DNA from: Burkholderia lata
Lineage (GTDB): Bacteria > Pseudomonadota > Gammaproteobacteria > Burkholderiales > Burkholderiaceae
Assembly: GCF_902499335.1 (NCBI RefSeq)
Contig: NZ_CABVQK010000002.1
Location: 708,312 to 772,311 of the forward strand
DNA: 64,000 nt
Direction of reading: 5' to 3'
Shown one piece after another: positions 56,460 to 64,000 of the stretch (positions within the stretch are counted from its first letter, which is position 1; the number at the start of each line of letters is the position of its first letter). The notes beneath the pieces were generated by a model. That model made no database searches. It saw only the letters and a program-made list of their open reading frames with translations, and had not been told where the DNA came from. Both the position numbers and the translations under genes were made by a program.

Positions 56460-56987
56460 TCACGCCCGCAGGCGCTCGAGTCGCACGCGGCACCGGCAAA
56501 TCGGGCGTCGTACTTCATGCTCGGCCGGGTAGAAAGAAACCGGCGGGCGGCGACACGCTGTTCCCCCTCGCCACCCGCCGTACCTCGCCCATGCGGTCGC
56601 GAACGGCGCGTCCGCCAGGCGATCGCGCGACCAGCCCCAACGGCTTGGCACCGCGGCGTCGGCCAGCGTGTAACGGAAGCCGCTCAGCGGAGCGCCGATC
56701 GCCCGCGCGATCTCGCGCTCCGACGTGCCGCGATAGCGGAACCGCGCGCGAGTCGCGTCGAAGACGTGATCGCGCTTCGACACGACGGTGTCGTACAACG
56801 CGACCACGCCGGTCGGCAACTCGGCCCCGACGAACCAGTTGTCGACCGGCTCGGGCCGCATCAGGAAGCCGCCGCGCCCGGGCGATGCCGACGCGACGCG
56901 TGCGGCATCCGGGCACGCACCGAAGCGCGCCGCATCGTCGTGCAGATCGCGAAACCGACAGGAAAGAGATTGCGCGGCTGCAGGCAC
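56460..56987 (-). CDS. Hypothetical protein, about 175 residues
   Basis: A frame with a convincing protein-like stretch in the middle (RPEPVDNWFVGAELPTGVVALYDT and GTSEREIARAIGAPLSGFRYTLADAAVPSRWGWSRDRLADAPFATAWARYGGW). No known family is recognised. The start at 56987 is a GTG without a clear ribosome site; an ATG at 56861 gives a 133-residue version. The end (VRRPICRCRVRLERLRA) looks less protein-like, so a frameshift near the 3' end is possible. Confidence 0.45.
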   Translation of the reverse strand: MPAAAQSLSCRFRDLHDDAARFGACPDAARVASASPGRGGFLMRPEPVDNWFVGAELPTGVVALYDTVVSKRDHVFDATRARFRYRGTSEREIARAIGAPLSGFRYTLADAAVPSRWGWSRDRLADAPFATAWARYGGWRGGTACRRPPVSFYPAEHEVRRPICRCRVRLERLRA

Positions 56988-57052
56988 GGCGCCGCGAACG
57001 CACCGTCGTTGCGCCGGCTTGTTATGGCCAGAACGTCCTGGCTACTTCATCT

Positions 57053-57937
57053 TCACTTCTGCACGACCGCGCCGATGCTCGCGCCGACCACGCACAGCGT
57101 GCCGGCAATCTGCAGCGCCCCCATCGGCTGGGCCAGCACGACGAAGCCGATCGCCGCCGCGATCGCGGGCTCGGCGCTCATCAGGATGCCGAATGCCGAC
57201 GCACTCATCCGCCGCAGCGCGATCAGTTCCAGCACATACGGGAACAGCGGGACCAGCACCGCCAGATACGCGGCATCGACCAGTTGCCCGGCCGGCAGAT
57301 GGCCGCCGCTTTGCGCGAGCCCGAACGGCGTGGTCACGAGCGCGGCCACGATCAACGACGTCGCAAGCCCCTGCAATCCATCGAACAGCGTGCCGACGCG
57401 CTTCATCAGCAGGATGTACGCAGCCCAGCCAAGCGCCGAGCCGACCGGAAAGATCAGCGCGGCCGGCGTCGCCACCCACATGCCGTCCTGCCGCGCCAGC
57501 AGCAGCACGCCCGTCAGCGCAAGCACCGGCCACACCAGCATCGCCGGCTTGCGCACGCCGAACGTGGCAACCGCCAGCGGCCCGAGGAAGTTGATCGCAA
57601 CGGCCAGCCCGAGCGGCACGCGCCTGACCGCCGCGAAAAAGCACAGCGTCATCGCGGCCATCGCACCGCCGAGCGCGATCGCGGCAATCCAGCGCTGCCG
57701 GGAATACGTATGGAGCGGCGGTCGCACGACGATCGCCAGCGCGAGTGCGGCGAAGCAAAGCCGCAACCATGTGGTGCTGACCGTGCCATATTCGATCGTC
57801 GCCGGCCGCGACAGCGCGGCGCCGAGTTGCACGCTGCACATCGACGCAACGGCAAGCAACGGCGCGACCGCATGCGCAAACGACGAGGACGCGCGCTCGG
57901 CGCCATTCGGTCGTGCAGTGCTCAATTCGTCGCTCAT
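57053..57937 (-). CDS. EamA-family exporter (RhtA-like, ten helices)
   Basis: A 294-residue drug/metabolite-transporter superfamily protein with two EamA repeats and ten predicted helices. The pattern of GLAVAINFLGPLAVATFG, MLVWPVLALTGVLLL and ILMSAEPAIAAAIGFVVLAQPMGALQIAGTLCVVGASIGAV is close to RhtA, a threonine/homoserine exporter. The start at 57937 has GGAG upstream. It diverges from a LysR gene, and a symmetric site in the gap suggests joint control. Confidence 0.9.
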   Translation of the reverse strand: MSDELSTARPNGAERASSSFAHAVAPLLAVASMCSVQLGAALSRPATIEYGTVSTTWLRLCFAALALAIVVRPPLHTYSRQRWIAAIALGGAMAAMTLCFFAAVRRVPLGLAVAINFLGPLAVATFGVRKPAMLVWPVLALTGVLLLARQDGMWVATPAALIFPVGSALGWAAYILLMKRVGTLFDGLQGLATSLIVAALVTTPFGLAQSGGHLPAGQLVDAAYLAVLVPLFPYVLELIALRRMSASAFGILMSAEPAIAAAIGFVVLAQPMGALQIAGTLCVVGASIGAVVQK

Positions 57938-57991
57938 TCGGTCGCTCCAGGTCGATGACACGACGATCCTAACCGCGGCCGCACGCTTGAT

Positions 57992-58010
57992 ATAAGCTGA
58001 TAATTCTTAT
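57992..58010. promoter_or_regulatory. Dyad in the eamA-LysR intergenic region
   Basis: ATAAG (57992-57996) and CTTAT (58006-58010) form an inverted repeat with a 9-base spacer in the 92-base gap between divergent genes. This is a plausible LysR binding site (T-N11-A style), based on symmetry alone. Confidence 0.35.
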
Positions 58011-58029
58011 GCTCGCATCAGGAAAATTG

Positions 58030-58968
58030 ATGATCCGCGATCTCGACAGCACGCTGCTGCGCACGTTCGTGACGGTGGTCGAAACAGGCAGCGTCAGCGA
58101 TGCGGCAACGGCACTCCATCGCACGCAGGCAGCCGTCAGCATGGCGCTGCGCCGACTCGAGGACGAAGTCGGCCAGCGCCTGCTCGAACGCTCGTCGCGC
58201 GGCGTGAAGCCGACGGCGGCCGGCAGCGTGCTGCTGCCCTATGCACACCAGTTGCTGAACGTCGGGCTCGCCGCGCGCGCCGCGCTCAACGCCGGCGATA
58301 TCTCGGGCACCGTTCGGCTCGGCATCCTCGAGGACATCGCCGTCGGCCATCTGCCGCATGCGTTGCGGCAGTTCGCGGCATCGTTTCCGCGCGTCGCGCT
58401 CGAGATCGTTGTCGATTCGAGCCCCTCGCTGTCGCAGCGGCTCGCGACCCATACGCTCGACTTCGTCATCGGCGACCCCGCGCTGATCCGGGCCGAACCG
58501 CTCGCCACCTGGCGCCATCCGCTTCGCTGGGCCGCCGCGCGTGCGCAGAACGCGCTGCCGCGCGACGAACCCTTACCGCTCGTCGCATTCGGCGGCACGT
58601 GCCCGTGGCAGGAGAAACTGTTCACGGCGCTGCGTGAAGCCGGCCTCGCGTGGCGCGTCGTCTGCACGAGCACGAGTCTGTCCGCCATCCAGTCGGCTGT
58701 CGAAGCCGGCCTCGGCGTCGCAGTGCTGCTCGACCGGAACGTGCGCGGCGATACGATGCGCGTGCTCGACCCGCAGGCCGCCGGGCTACCCACACCGCCT
58801 GCCGCGGACTTCGGTCTGTTCAGCCATGCGGATGCCGGCGACCGCACGTCGGCGGCCGCAACGCTGCAGCGCTTCCTGTTTCATGCGTTGCAGCTCGGCT
58901 CGCCTGACACCGACGACGACACGCCGGCAACCGGGCGCAGCCTCGCGTCGTTGCGGGTCGCCGTCTGA
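58030..58968 (+). CDS. LysR-family transcriptional regulator, divergent from the EamA exporter
   Basis: A 312-residue LysR protein. Residues 1-60 carry the helix-turn-helix (STLLRTFVTVVETGSVSDAATALHRTQAAVSMALRRLEDEVG), and residues 90-290 the effector domain. The start at 58030 follows AGGAAAA; an ATG at 58009 in frame is possible. Divergent orientation with the exporter suggests it controls export of a metabolite, as is common for LysR/EamA or RhtA pairs. Confidence 0.9.
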   Translation: MIRDLDSTLLRTFVTVVETGSVSDAATALHRTQAAVSMALRRLEDEVGQRLLERSSRGVKPTAAGSVLLPYAHQLLNVGLAARAALNAGDISGTVRLGILEDIAVGHLPHALRQFAASFPRVALEIVVDSSPSLSQRLATHTLDFVIGDPALIRAEPLATWRHPLRWAAARAQNALPRDEPLPLVAFGGTCPWQEKLFTALREAGLAWRVVCTSTSLSAIQSAVEAGLGVAVLLDRNVRGDTMRVLDPQAAGLPTPPAADFGLFSHADAGDRTSAAATLQRFLFHALQLGSPDTDDDTPATGRSLASLRVAV

Positions 58969-59020
58969 CGCGTCCGCCGCAACCTCCGGAGAGCCGCTGC
59001 AGCGGCCCGGAAACGAAAAC

Positions 59021-59048
59021 GCCCCGCATGCCTGCCGGCATGCGGGGC
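59021..59048 (-). terminator. Terminator after scoB
   Basis: Perfect 12-bp arms GCCCCGCATGCC / GGCATGCGGGGC around TGCC; on the minus strand it is followed by GTTTTCGTTT. Confidence 0.8.
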
Positions 59049-59070
59049 GAATCGCTTCGCGCCGAAAGAC

Positions 59071-59712
59071 TCAGCCCACCGCGCTCACGTCGAGCGGTGC
59101 GCCCGTCTTCGCCTTGATCTCGTCGGCGCTCACGCCATCGGCGAGTTCGAGGACCTTCAGGCCGGACGGCGTCACTTCGATCACGCCGAGATCGGTGATG
59201 ATCAGGTCGACCACGCCGACACCCGTCAGCGGCAGGTTGCATTCCTCGAGGATCTTGTGCTGGTCGCCCTTCGCGACATGCTCCATCAGCACGACGACGC
59301 GCTTCACGCCGGCGACGAGATCCATTGCGCCGCCCATCCCCTTGATCATCTTGCCGGGGATCATCCAGTTCGCGAGGTCGCCCTGCTTGCTGACCTGCAT
59401 CGCGCCGAGGATCGCGAGGTTGATGTGGCCGCCGCGAATCATCGCGAACGAATCGGCCGACGAGAAGATCGACGAGCCCGGCAGCGTCGTGACGGTCTGC
59501 TTGCCGGCGTTGATGAGATCGGCGTCGACTTCGTCTTCGGTCGGCGACGGGCCGATGCCGAGCAGGCCGTTCTCTGACTGCAGCCACACCTCGACGCCTT
59601 CCGGCACGTGGTTCGCGACGAGCGTCGGCAGGCCGATGCCGAGGTTCACGTAGAAGCCGTCCTGCAGTTCCTTCGCCGCGCGCGCGGCCATCTGATCACG
59701 ATTCCAGGCCAT
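59071..59712 (-). CDS. scoB: 3-oxoacid CoA-transferase subunit B (SCOT-type)
   Basis: A 213-residue beta subunit that carries the catalytic Glu, here E47 in the [13 protein letters not shown] motif. It uses succinyl-CoA to activate acetoacetate (or a close 3-oxoacid) during ketone-body and fatty-acid use. [15 protein letters not shown] and FDRG-type blocks ([23 protein letters not shown]) match the family. Its start overlaps closely with the end of the alpha subunit, one base apart. Confidence 0.94.
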   Translation of the reverse strand: MAWNRDQMAARAAKELQDGFYVNLGIGLPTLVANHVPEGVEVWLQSENGLLGIGPSPTEDEVDADLINAGKQTVTTLPGSSIFSSADSFAMIRGGHINLAILGAMQVSKQGDLANWMIPGKMIKGMGGAMDLVAGVKRVVVLMEHVAKGDQHKILEECNLPLTGVGVVDLIITDLGVIEVTPSGLKVLELADGVSADEIKAKTGAPLDVSAVG

Positions 59713-59713
59713 G

Positions 59714-60418
59714 TCAGTCTCCTTTCGCGCGTACGACGCGTTGTTCGATGCGTTTTTCGGGCGTCGCGTTCAGCACGATGCGCTGCACGAAAATCCCCGG
59801 CGTGTGGATGTGGTCCGGATCGAGCTCGCCGTTCTCGACGATCTCCTCGACCTCCGCGACGGTGATCTTGCCGGCCATCGCGCACATCGGGTTGAAGTTG
59901 CGCGCGGTGCGGCGAAAGATCAGGTTGCCGGACTTGTCGGCCTTCCAGGCCTTCACGAGCGCGACATCGGCCGTGAGCGACGGCTCGAGCACATAGTGGC
60001 GATCGCCGAACTGGCGCGTCTCCTTGCCTTCCGCGATCACGGTGCCGTAGCCCGTGTTCGTAAAGAACGCGGGGATGCCCGCACCGCCCGCGCGCAGCTT
60101 CTCGGCGAGCGTGCCTTGCGGCGTGAATTCGAGCTCGAGTTCGCCGGCCAGGTACTGGCGCTCGAACTCCTTGTTCTCGCCGACGTACGACGAGATCATC
60201 TTCTTGATCTGGCGCGTTTCCAGCAGCAGGCCGAGGCCGAAGCCGTCGACGCCCGCGTTGTTGCTGATGCAGGTGATGCCCTTGACGGCCGAATCACGCA
60301 ACGCCGCGATCAGCGCCTCGGGAATGCCGCACAGGCCGAAGCCGCCCACCGCGAAGGTCTGTCCGTCGCGGACGATCCCTTCCAGCGCGGCAGCCGCGCT
60401 TGGATAGACTTTGTTCAT
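59714..60418 (-). CDS. scoA: 3-oxoacid CoA-transferase subunit A
   Basis: A 234-residue alpha subunit of the CoA-transferase; the glycine-rich [13 protein letters not shown] motif binds CoA and [36 protein letters not shown] are family blocks. It pairs with the subunit B gene, whose start lies 2 bases downstream, so translation is coupled. A PAS-LuxR regulator starts 220 bases away in the opposite direction and may control the pair. Confidence 0.94.
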   Translation of the reverse strand: MNKVYPSAAAALEGIVRDGQTFAVGGFGLCGIPEALIAALRDSAVKGITCISNNAGVDGFGLGLLLETRQIKKMISSYVGENKEFERQYLAGELELEFTPQGTLAEKLRAGGAGIPAFFTNTGYGTVIAEGKETRQFGDRHYVLEPSLTADVALVKAWKADKSGNLIFRRTARNFNPMCAMAGKITVAEVEEIVENGELDPDHIHTPGIFVQRIVLNATPEKRIEQRVVRAKGD

Positions 60419-60641
60419 CAGTTGTCCCTTCCTCTATGGAAACCAGCGAAACCGGTTCACGCGCCCACCTGGGCCGCAAGCCCGCCGCATCATTCTATGC
60501 ATGCACGGCGATGCCTGCGTCGAGGCGCGCTGTTTTTATGTCGCGGCAAACCGCCACGAGATGCCTGAAAGGGTACGATGCGGCGCGGATGCGGCACAAT
60601 ACGCAAAAATACATAAGCGTTTGCCTCCGCTTGCCTGCGCC

Positions 60642-61187
60642 ATGCCCGCTCTCGATTACCAGACTGCCTTCCACCTCGCGCCGCTCGGCCTCGTCCTGTC
60701 GCGCGACCGCGTGATCGAGGATTGCAACGACGCGCTCGCGTCGATCTTCCGCTGCGAGCGGGCCGACCTGATCGGGAAATCGTACGAGGTGCTCTACCCG
60801 TCAACGGACGAATTCCAGCGAATCGGCGAACGGATCTCGCGCGTGATGGCCGCGAACGGCATCTACTCGGATGACAGAATCATGAAACGGGCGGGCGGCG
60901 AGCTGTTCTGGTGCCACGTCACCGGCCGCGCGCTCGATCGCACCGCGCCGCTTGCGGCGGGCGTCTGGACCTTCGAGGATTTGAGCGCGACGCGCCGGGT
61001 CGCCGTCGAACTGACCCCGCGCGAGCGCGAGATCGCCGCGCAGCTCGCGACCGGCAAGACCAGCAAGCAGATCGGGCGCGTGCTCGACATCAGCCCGCGT
61101 ACGGTCGACATCTACCGCGCACGGCTGATGCGCAAGTACGGGACCAACAATACGCCGGAGCTGCTGCAGCGCCTGCTCGGGCAGTGA
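60642..61187 (+). CDS. PAS domain LuxR-type regulator
   Basis: A 181-residue protein: an N-terminal PAS fold (residues 5-115, FHLAPLGLVLSRDRVIEDCNDALASIFRCERADLIGKSYEVLYPSTDEF and ANGIYSDDRIMKRAGGELFWCHVTGRAL) and a C-terminal LuxR/NarL helix-turn-helix (ELTPREREIAAQLATGKTSKQIGRVLDISPRTVDIYRARLMRKYG). The ligand is unknown. The start at 60642 lacks a strong ribosome site; other in-frame starts upstream cannot be excluded. Divergence from scoAB suggests a role there. Confidence 0.85.
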   Translation: MPALDYQTAFHLAPLGLVLSRDRVIEDCNDALASIFRCERADLIGKSYEVLYPSTDEFQRIGERISRVMAANGIYSDDRIMKRAGGELFWCHVTGRALDRTAPLAAGVWTFEDLSATRRVAVELTPREREIAAQLATGKTSKQIGRVLDISPRTVDIYRARLMRKYGTNNTPELLQRLLGQ

Positions 61188-61292
61188 ACGACGGCGTCCG
61201 AACGACAATCGGCTGCGCATGGCGGCCGATTCGGGAAACAACGGGCATGGCGTGCCACCGGCGGCCTGGCGCCGGCCTCGCCGACTCGACGC

Positions 61293-61724
61293 TCAGCCGA
61301 CCTTCGTCGCGAGCGCACGCTCGATCGTGTCGCGCAGCAACTGGGGCAGCGGCACCGACTTGCCGAGCGCGTAGTCGACCCACACGCAGCGCGCATTGCC
61401 GCGCGCGTAGACGTGCTGCGGATCGTCGGCGCGCGTCAGCTCGAAACCCGTGTCGAAGCTGCTGCGGCCGGGTTTCGCAGCCGACATCTTCGCGATCACG
61501 TCGCCCGGATAGTGCAGTTGCTTGAGAAACTCCATCGACGCCGTGACGATGACGGGCCCCTGCCCCTCGCCGTTACCGCCGGCGATGCCCAGCTCCTCGA
61601 ACCACGAGATCCGCGCCTGCTCCATGTAACGGAAATAGACCGTGTTGTTCACATGGCCGAACGCGTCCATGTCGCCCCAGCGGATCGGCATCGACATCTC
61701 AAAAACGGGGGAATAATCGCTCAT
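61293..61724 (-). CDS. Acyl-CoA thioesterase (4-hydroxybenzoyl-CoA/YbgC family)
   Basis: A 143-residue hot-dog thioesterase. The catalytic motif reads RWGDMDAFGHVNNTVYFRYMEQAR, with the conserved Asp at residue 18. The rest (EFLKQLHYPGDVIAKM, SSFDTGFEL) also fits. Its start lies 32 bases after the end of the SDR gene, so the two form an operon. A role in acyl-CoA turnover is likely. Confidence 0.92.
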   Translation of the reverse strand: MSDYSPVFEMSMPIRWGDMDAFGHVNNTVYFRYMEQARISWFEELGIAGGNGEGQGPVIVTASMEFLKQLHYPGDVIAKMSAAKPGRSSFDTGFELTRADDPQHVYARGNARCVWVDYALGKSVPLPQLLRDTIERALATKVG

Positions 61725-61756
61725 TGCAGTCTTCTTTGTTGCTGAATGTCATCCGC

Positions 61757-62539
61757 TCAGGCGAGGCCGAAGCCGTCGTCGGCGGAGATAATCGAGCCAT
61801 TGATGAACTGCGACTCGTCGGCCGCGAGCAGCAACAACAGCCCGTCGAGATCCTGCGGCTTGCCGACGCGCCGGCGCGGCAGCATCGACTGCAGCTTCTG
61901 GCCCTGCTCGGTTTCCCACAGGTAATGATTGATTTCGGTATCGATATAGCCCGGACAGATCGCGTTGACGTTGATCCCGTGGCGCCCCCACTCGAGCGCC
62001 ATCGCGCGCGTCATCTGCACGACCGCCGCCTTGCTCATCGCGTACAGCCCGATCTGCGGAAACACGCGCAGCCCGGCCACCGACGCGATGTTGATGATCC
62101 GGCACGGCGGCTTGCCGTTGCCGCTTCCGTTCGCGCGCATGATCATCCGCTTCGCGACTTCCTGCGCGACGAAAAATGCGCCGCGCGTGTTGGTATCGAA
62201 CACGAACTCGAAATCCGCCGGCGTCACGTCGACGAGCTTCTGCATCGTCGAGACGCCCGAATTGTTCACGAGGATGTCGATCGTACCGGCTTCCGTCTCC
62301 GCGTGCGCGACCGCCGCCTTGATGCTCTGGACGTCGGTGACGTCGAGCGACACGACGTGCGCGGCACCGCCCGCCGCCTCGATCTCGGCACGCAGCTCCT
62401 TCAGGCGCTCGACGCGACGGCTCGCGAGCACGACCTTCGCACCGGCCTGCGACAGCACCTGCGCAAAGCGCTGCCCGAGGCCGCTCGACGCACCCGTGAC
62501 CAGCGCAACCTTGCCTTCCAGATTGATCGACCGACCCAT
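61757..62539 (-). CDS. Short-chain dehydrogenase/reductase
   Basis: A 260-residue classical SDR. The nucleotide-binding motif TGASSGLG is at residues 15-22, NNSG near residue 92, and the catalytic triad is Ser153, Tyr166 and Lys170 (YAMSK); IDTEINHYLW is a typical C-terminal segment. The Asp/Arg at the end of strand 2 (SRRVERL) suggests NADP preference. The start at 62539 has GGGGAAG upstream; a GTG two codons before is possible. Upstream of the thioesterase, divergent from the ETF-QO gene, so a fatty-acid context is likely. Confidence 0.92.
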   Translation of the reverse strand: MGRSINLEGKVALVTGASSGLGQRFAQVLSQAGAKVVLASRRVERLKELRAEIEAAGGAAHVVSLDVTDVQSIKAAVAHAETEAGTIDILVNNSGVSTMQKLVDVTPADFEFVFDTNTRGAFFVAQEVAKRMIMRANGSGNGKPPCRIINIASVAGLRVFPQIGLYAMSKAAVVQMTRAMALEWGRHGINVNAICPGYIDTEINHYLWETEQGQKLQSMLPRRRVGKPQDLDGLLLLLAADESQFINGSIISADDGFGLA

Positions 62540-62602
62540 TTGCACTTCCCCTTTCGATGTCGTTTCGCCGCCACGGGCAGCATGGCCCGAACGGCATTAC
62601 CC

Positions 62603-62629
62603 TAGCACGAAAATAGAACGATCGTGCTA
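62603..62629. promoter_or_regulatory. Palindromic operator between the divergent SDR and ETF-QO genes
   Basis: A near-perfect 16-bp palindrome TAGAACGATCGTGCTA (62614-62629) is joined by a third half-site TAGCACGA at 62603-62610; the outer arms TAGCACGA / TCGTGCTA are exact. Such ACGATCGT-centred sites are typical of TetR-family regulators of fatty-acid or acyl-CoA use in beta-proteobacteria, which suits the flanking genes; no regulator gene is in view. Confidence 0.5.
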
Positions 62630-62717
62630 ATCTAGCCGCATGCTGTTGCGGCAAGCGTTTCGTTTCGCAGACAATACGCTCCCGAATAAAAGCATTCTAA
62701 CGGTTAGAGGAACGCCA

Positions 62718-64000
62718 ATGACCCCCGCAAGCCTCATCGAGCAATACGGCCCGCGCGAATCGATGGAATACGACGTCGTGATCGTCGGCGGCGGCCCCGC
62801 CGGGCTGTCGGCGGCGATCCGGCTCAAGCAGCTGGCCGCCGAGAAAGGCACCGAGATCGGCGTGTGCGTGCTCGAGAAGGGTTCCGAGATCGGCGCGCAC
62901 ATCCTGTCGGGCGCGGTGATGGACCCGCGCGCGATCAACGAACTGTTCCCCGACTGGAAGGAACGCGGCGTACCGCTCGACGTCGAGGTGACGGAAGACC
63001 GCTTCCTGTTCCTGTCCGAGAAGAGCGCGGTCACCACGCCGAACTGGGCGCTGCCCGCCAACTTCCAGAACCACGGCAACTACGTGATTTCGCTGGGCAA
63101 CGTCACGCGCTGGCTGGGGGCACAGGCCGAAGCGCTGGGCGTCGAGATCTTCCCCGGCTTCCCCGCCGCCGAGATCCTGTACAACGACGACGGCTCGGTG
63201 AAGGGCGTCGCGACCGGCAACATGGGCGTGGGCAAGGACGGCGAGCCGACCGAGAACTTCCAGCTCGGCATGGAGCTGCACGCGAAGTACACGCTGTTCG
63301 CCGAAGGCTGCCGCGGCCACCTCGGCCGCCAGCTGATCTCGAAGTTCAAGCTCGACGCGAACGCGGATCCGCAGGCGTACGGGATCGGCATCAAGGAACT
63401 GTGGGAGATCGATCCGGCGAAGCACAAGCCGGGCCTCGTGATCCACACGGCCGGCTGGCCGCTGAAGTCGGATACGTACGGCGGCTCGTTCCTGTATCAC
63501 ATGGACAACAACCAGGTCGTGGTCGGCTTCGTGGTGGGCCTCGGCTATACGAACCCGTACCTGTCGCCGTTCGAGGAATTCCAGCGCTACAAGACGCACC
63601 CGTCGATCCGCGCGTTCCTGGAAGGCGGCAAGCGCGTGTCGTACGGCGCGCGTGCGATCACGGCCGGCGGGCTGCTGTCGCTACCGAAGACGGTGTTCCC
63701 GGGCGGCGCGCTGATCGGCGACGACGCGGGCTTCCTGAACGCCTCGCGGATCAAGGGCAGCCACGCGGCGATCAAGACCGGCATGCTGGCGGCCGACGCC
63801 GCGTTCGACGCGGTGCAGGCCGGCCGCCAGAGCGACGAGCTCAACGCGTACCCGGACGCCTTCAAGCAGTCGTGGCTGTACACGGAGCTGTACCGCGCGC
63901 GCAACTTCAAGCAGTGGATGGCCAAGGGCCTGTACCTCGGCACGCTGATGGTCGGGCTCGAGCAGAAGCTGATGGGCGGCAACGTGCCGTGGACGCTGCA
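62718..64000 (+). CDS. Electron transfer flavoprotein-ubiquinone oxidoreductase, 5' part
   Basis: The first 427 or so residues; the gene runs off the right edge. This enzyme passes electrons from ETF, reduced by acyl-CoA dehydrogenases, to ubiquinone at the membrane. The FAD motif VIVGGGPAGLSAAIRL starts at residue 21, and the membrane/quinone region with 'GCRGHLGRQLISKF', 'GGSFLYHMDNNQVVVGFVVGL' and 'GALIGDDAGFLNASRIKGSHAAIKTGM' is intact; the 4Fe-4S cysteines of the C-terminus lie outside the window. The start follows AGAGGAACG. Confidence 0.94.
   Translation, partial: MTPASLIEQYGPRESMEYDVVIVGGGPAGLSAAIRLKQLAAEKGTEIGVCVLEKGSEIGAHILSGAVMDPRAINELFPDWKERGVPLDVEVTEDRFLFLSEKSAVTTPNWALPANFQNHGNYVISLGNVTRWLGAQAEALGVEIFPGFPAAEILYNDDGSVKGVATGNMGVGKDGEPTENFQLGMELHAKYTLFAEGCRGHLGRQLISKFKLDANADPQAYGIGIKELWEIDPAKHKPGLVIHTAGWPLKSDTYGGSFLYHMDNNQVVVGFVVGLGYTNPYLSPFEEFQRYKTHPSIRAFLEGGKRVSYGARAITAGGLLSLPKTVFPGGALIGDDAGFLNASRIKGSHAAIKTGMLAADAAFDAVQAGRQSDELNAYPDAFKQSWLYTELYRARNFKQWMAKGLYLGTLMVGLEQKLMGGNVPWTL

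Noticed and set aside
62627..64000. Minus-strand frames opposite the ETF-QO gene
   Set aside because: The plus-strand sequence has the FAD motif and continuous ETF-QO homology up to the window edge.

Overview
The window looks like a piece of the main chromosome of a Burkholderia species, most likely from the B. cepacia complex. The DNA is GC-rich with a strong G/C third-position bias. The gene orders odhA-odhB-lpdA-zapE, scpB-rluB-rimP-nusA-infB-rbfA-truB and thrS-infC-rpmI-rplT-pheS-pheT-ihfA-merR are those of beta-proteobacteria. The species call is an inference from protein sequence and gene order recalled from memory; no search was run. I see no prophage, integron, CRISPR array or complete insertion sequence. 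Most of the window is core genome, with short accessory-like stretches at about 0-7 kb and 33.8-44.4 kb.

Layout. 0-7 kb: the start of a Flp-type pilin gene on the minus strand, a 680-base AT-richer regulatory gap, then two paralogous low-complexity repeat lipoproteins followed by a TpsB/FhaC-type outer-membrane transporter. A DUF2147 protein and a lone IS5-type transposase N-terminal domain follow. 7-16.3 kb (minus strand): zapE, the 2-oxoglutarate dehydrogenase operon (odhA, odhB, lpdA) and typA/bipA. 16.6-21.6 kb (plus): a MarR regulator and a complete tripartite EmrAB-type efflux pump with its NodT outer-membrane factor. 21.6-31.4 kb (minus): the truB-rbfA-infB-nusA-rimP operon, preceded by a consensus promoter and a leader terminator, then rluB and scpB. 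31.6-38.2 kb: aminotransferase and LysR genes, a second lone IS5-type domain, several small secreted or unknown genes, a YdcF-family protein and a candidate structured RNA. 38.2-44.4 kb: bamC, tRNA-Pro(GGG), a methyltransferase, an exported tyrosine phosphatase lipoprotein and a 736-residue lipoprotein made of two related halves. 44.4-55.4 kb (minus): merR, ihfA, pheT, pheS, rplT, rpmI, infC, thrS, tRNA-Val(GAC), relA and ridA. 55.4-64 kb: a hydrolase, an unknown gene, an EamA exporter with a divergent LysR gene, scoA/scoB with a divergent PAS-LuxR regulator, a thioesterase and SDR pair, and the start of ETF-ubiquinone oxidoreductase.

How it fits together. The core blocks supply TCA-cycle flux (2-oxoglutarate dehydrogenase), translation (IF2, IF3, ThrRS, PheRS, L20, L35, TruB, RbfA, RimP), stringent response (RelA) and envelope assembly (BamC). 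The right end is a fatty-acid/ketone-body module (CoA-transferase, SDR, thioesterase, ETF-QO) with a palindromic operator between the divergent SDR and ETF-QO genes. The most unusual unit is at the left: two Gly/Ser/Thr-rich repeat lipoproteins in line with an FhaC-type transporter and no recognisable TpsA, which may be a surface-lipoprotein variant of two-partner secretion. The next most interesting signals are a five-hairpin candidate RNA at about 37.8-38.07 kb, a leader terminator in front of rimP-nusA-infB, and the tandem-domain lipoprotein at 42.1-44.3 kb.
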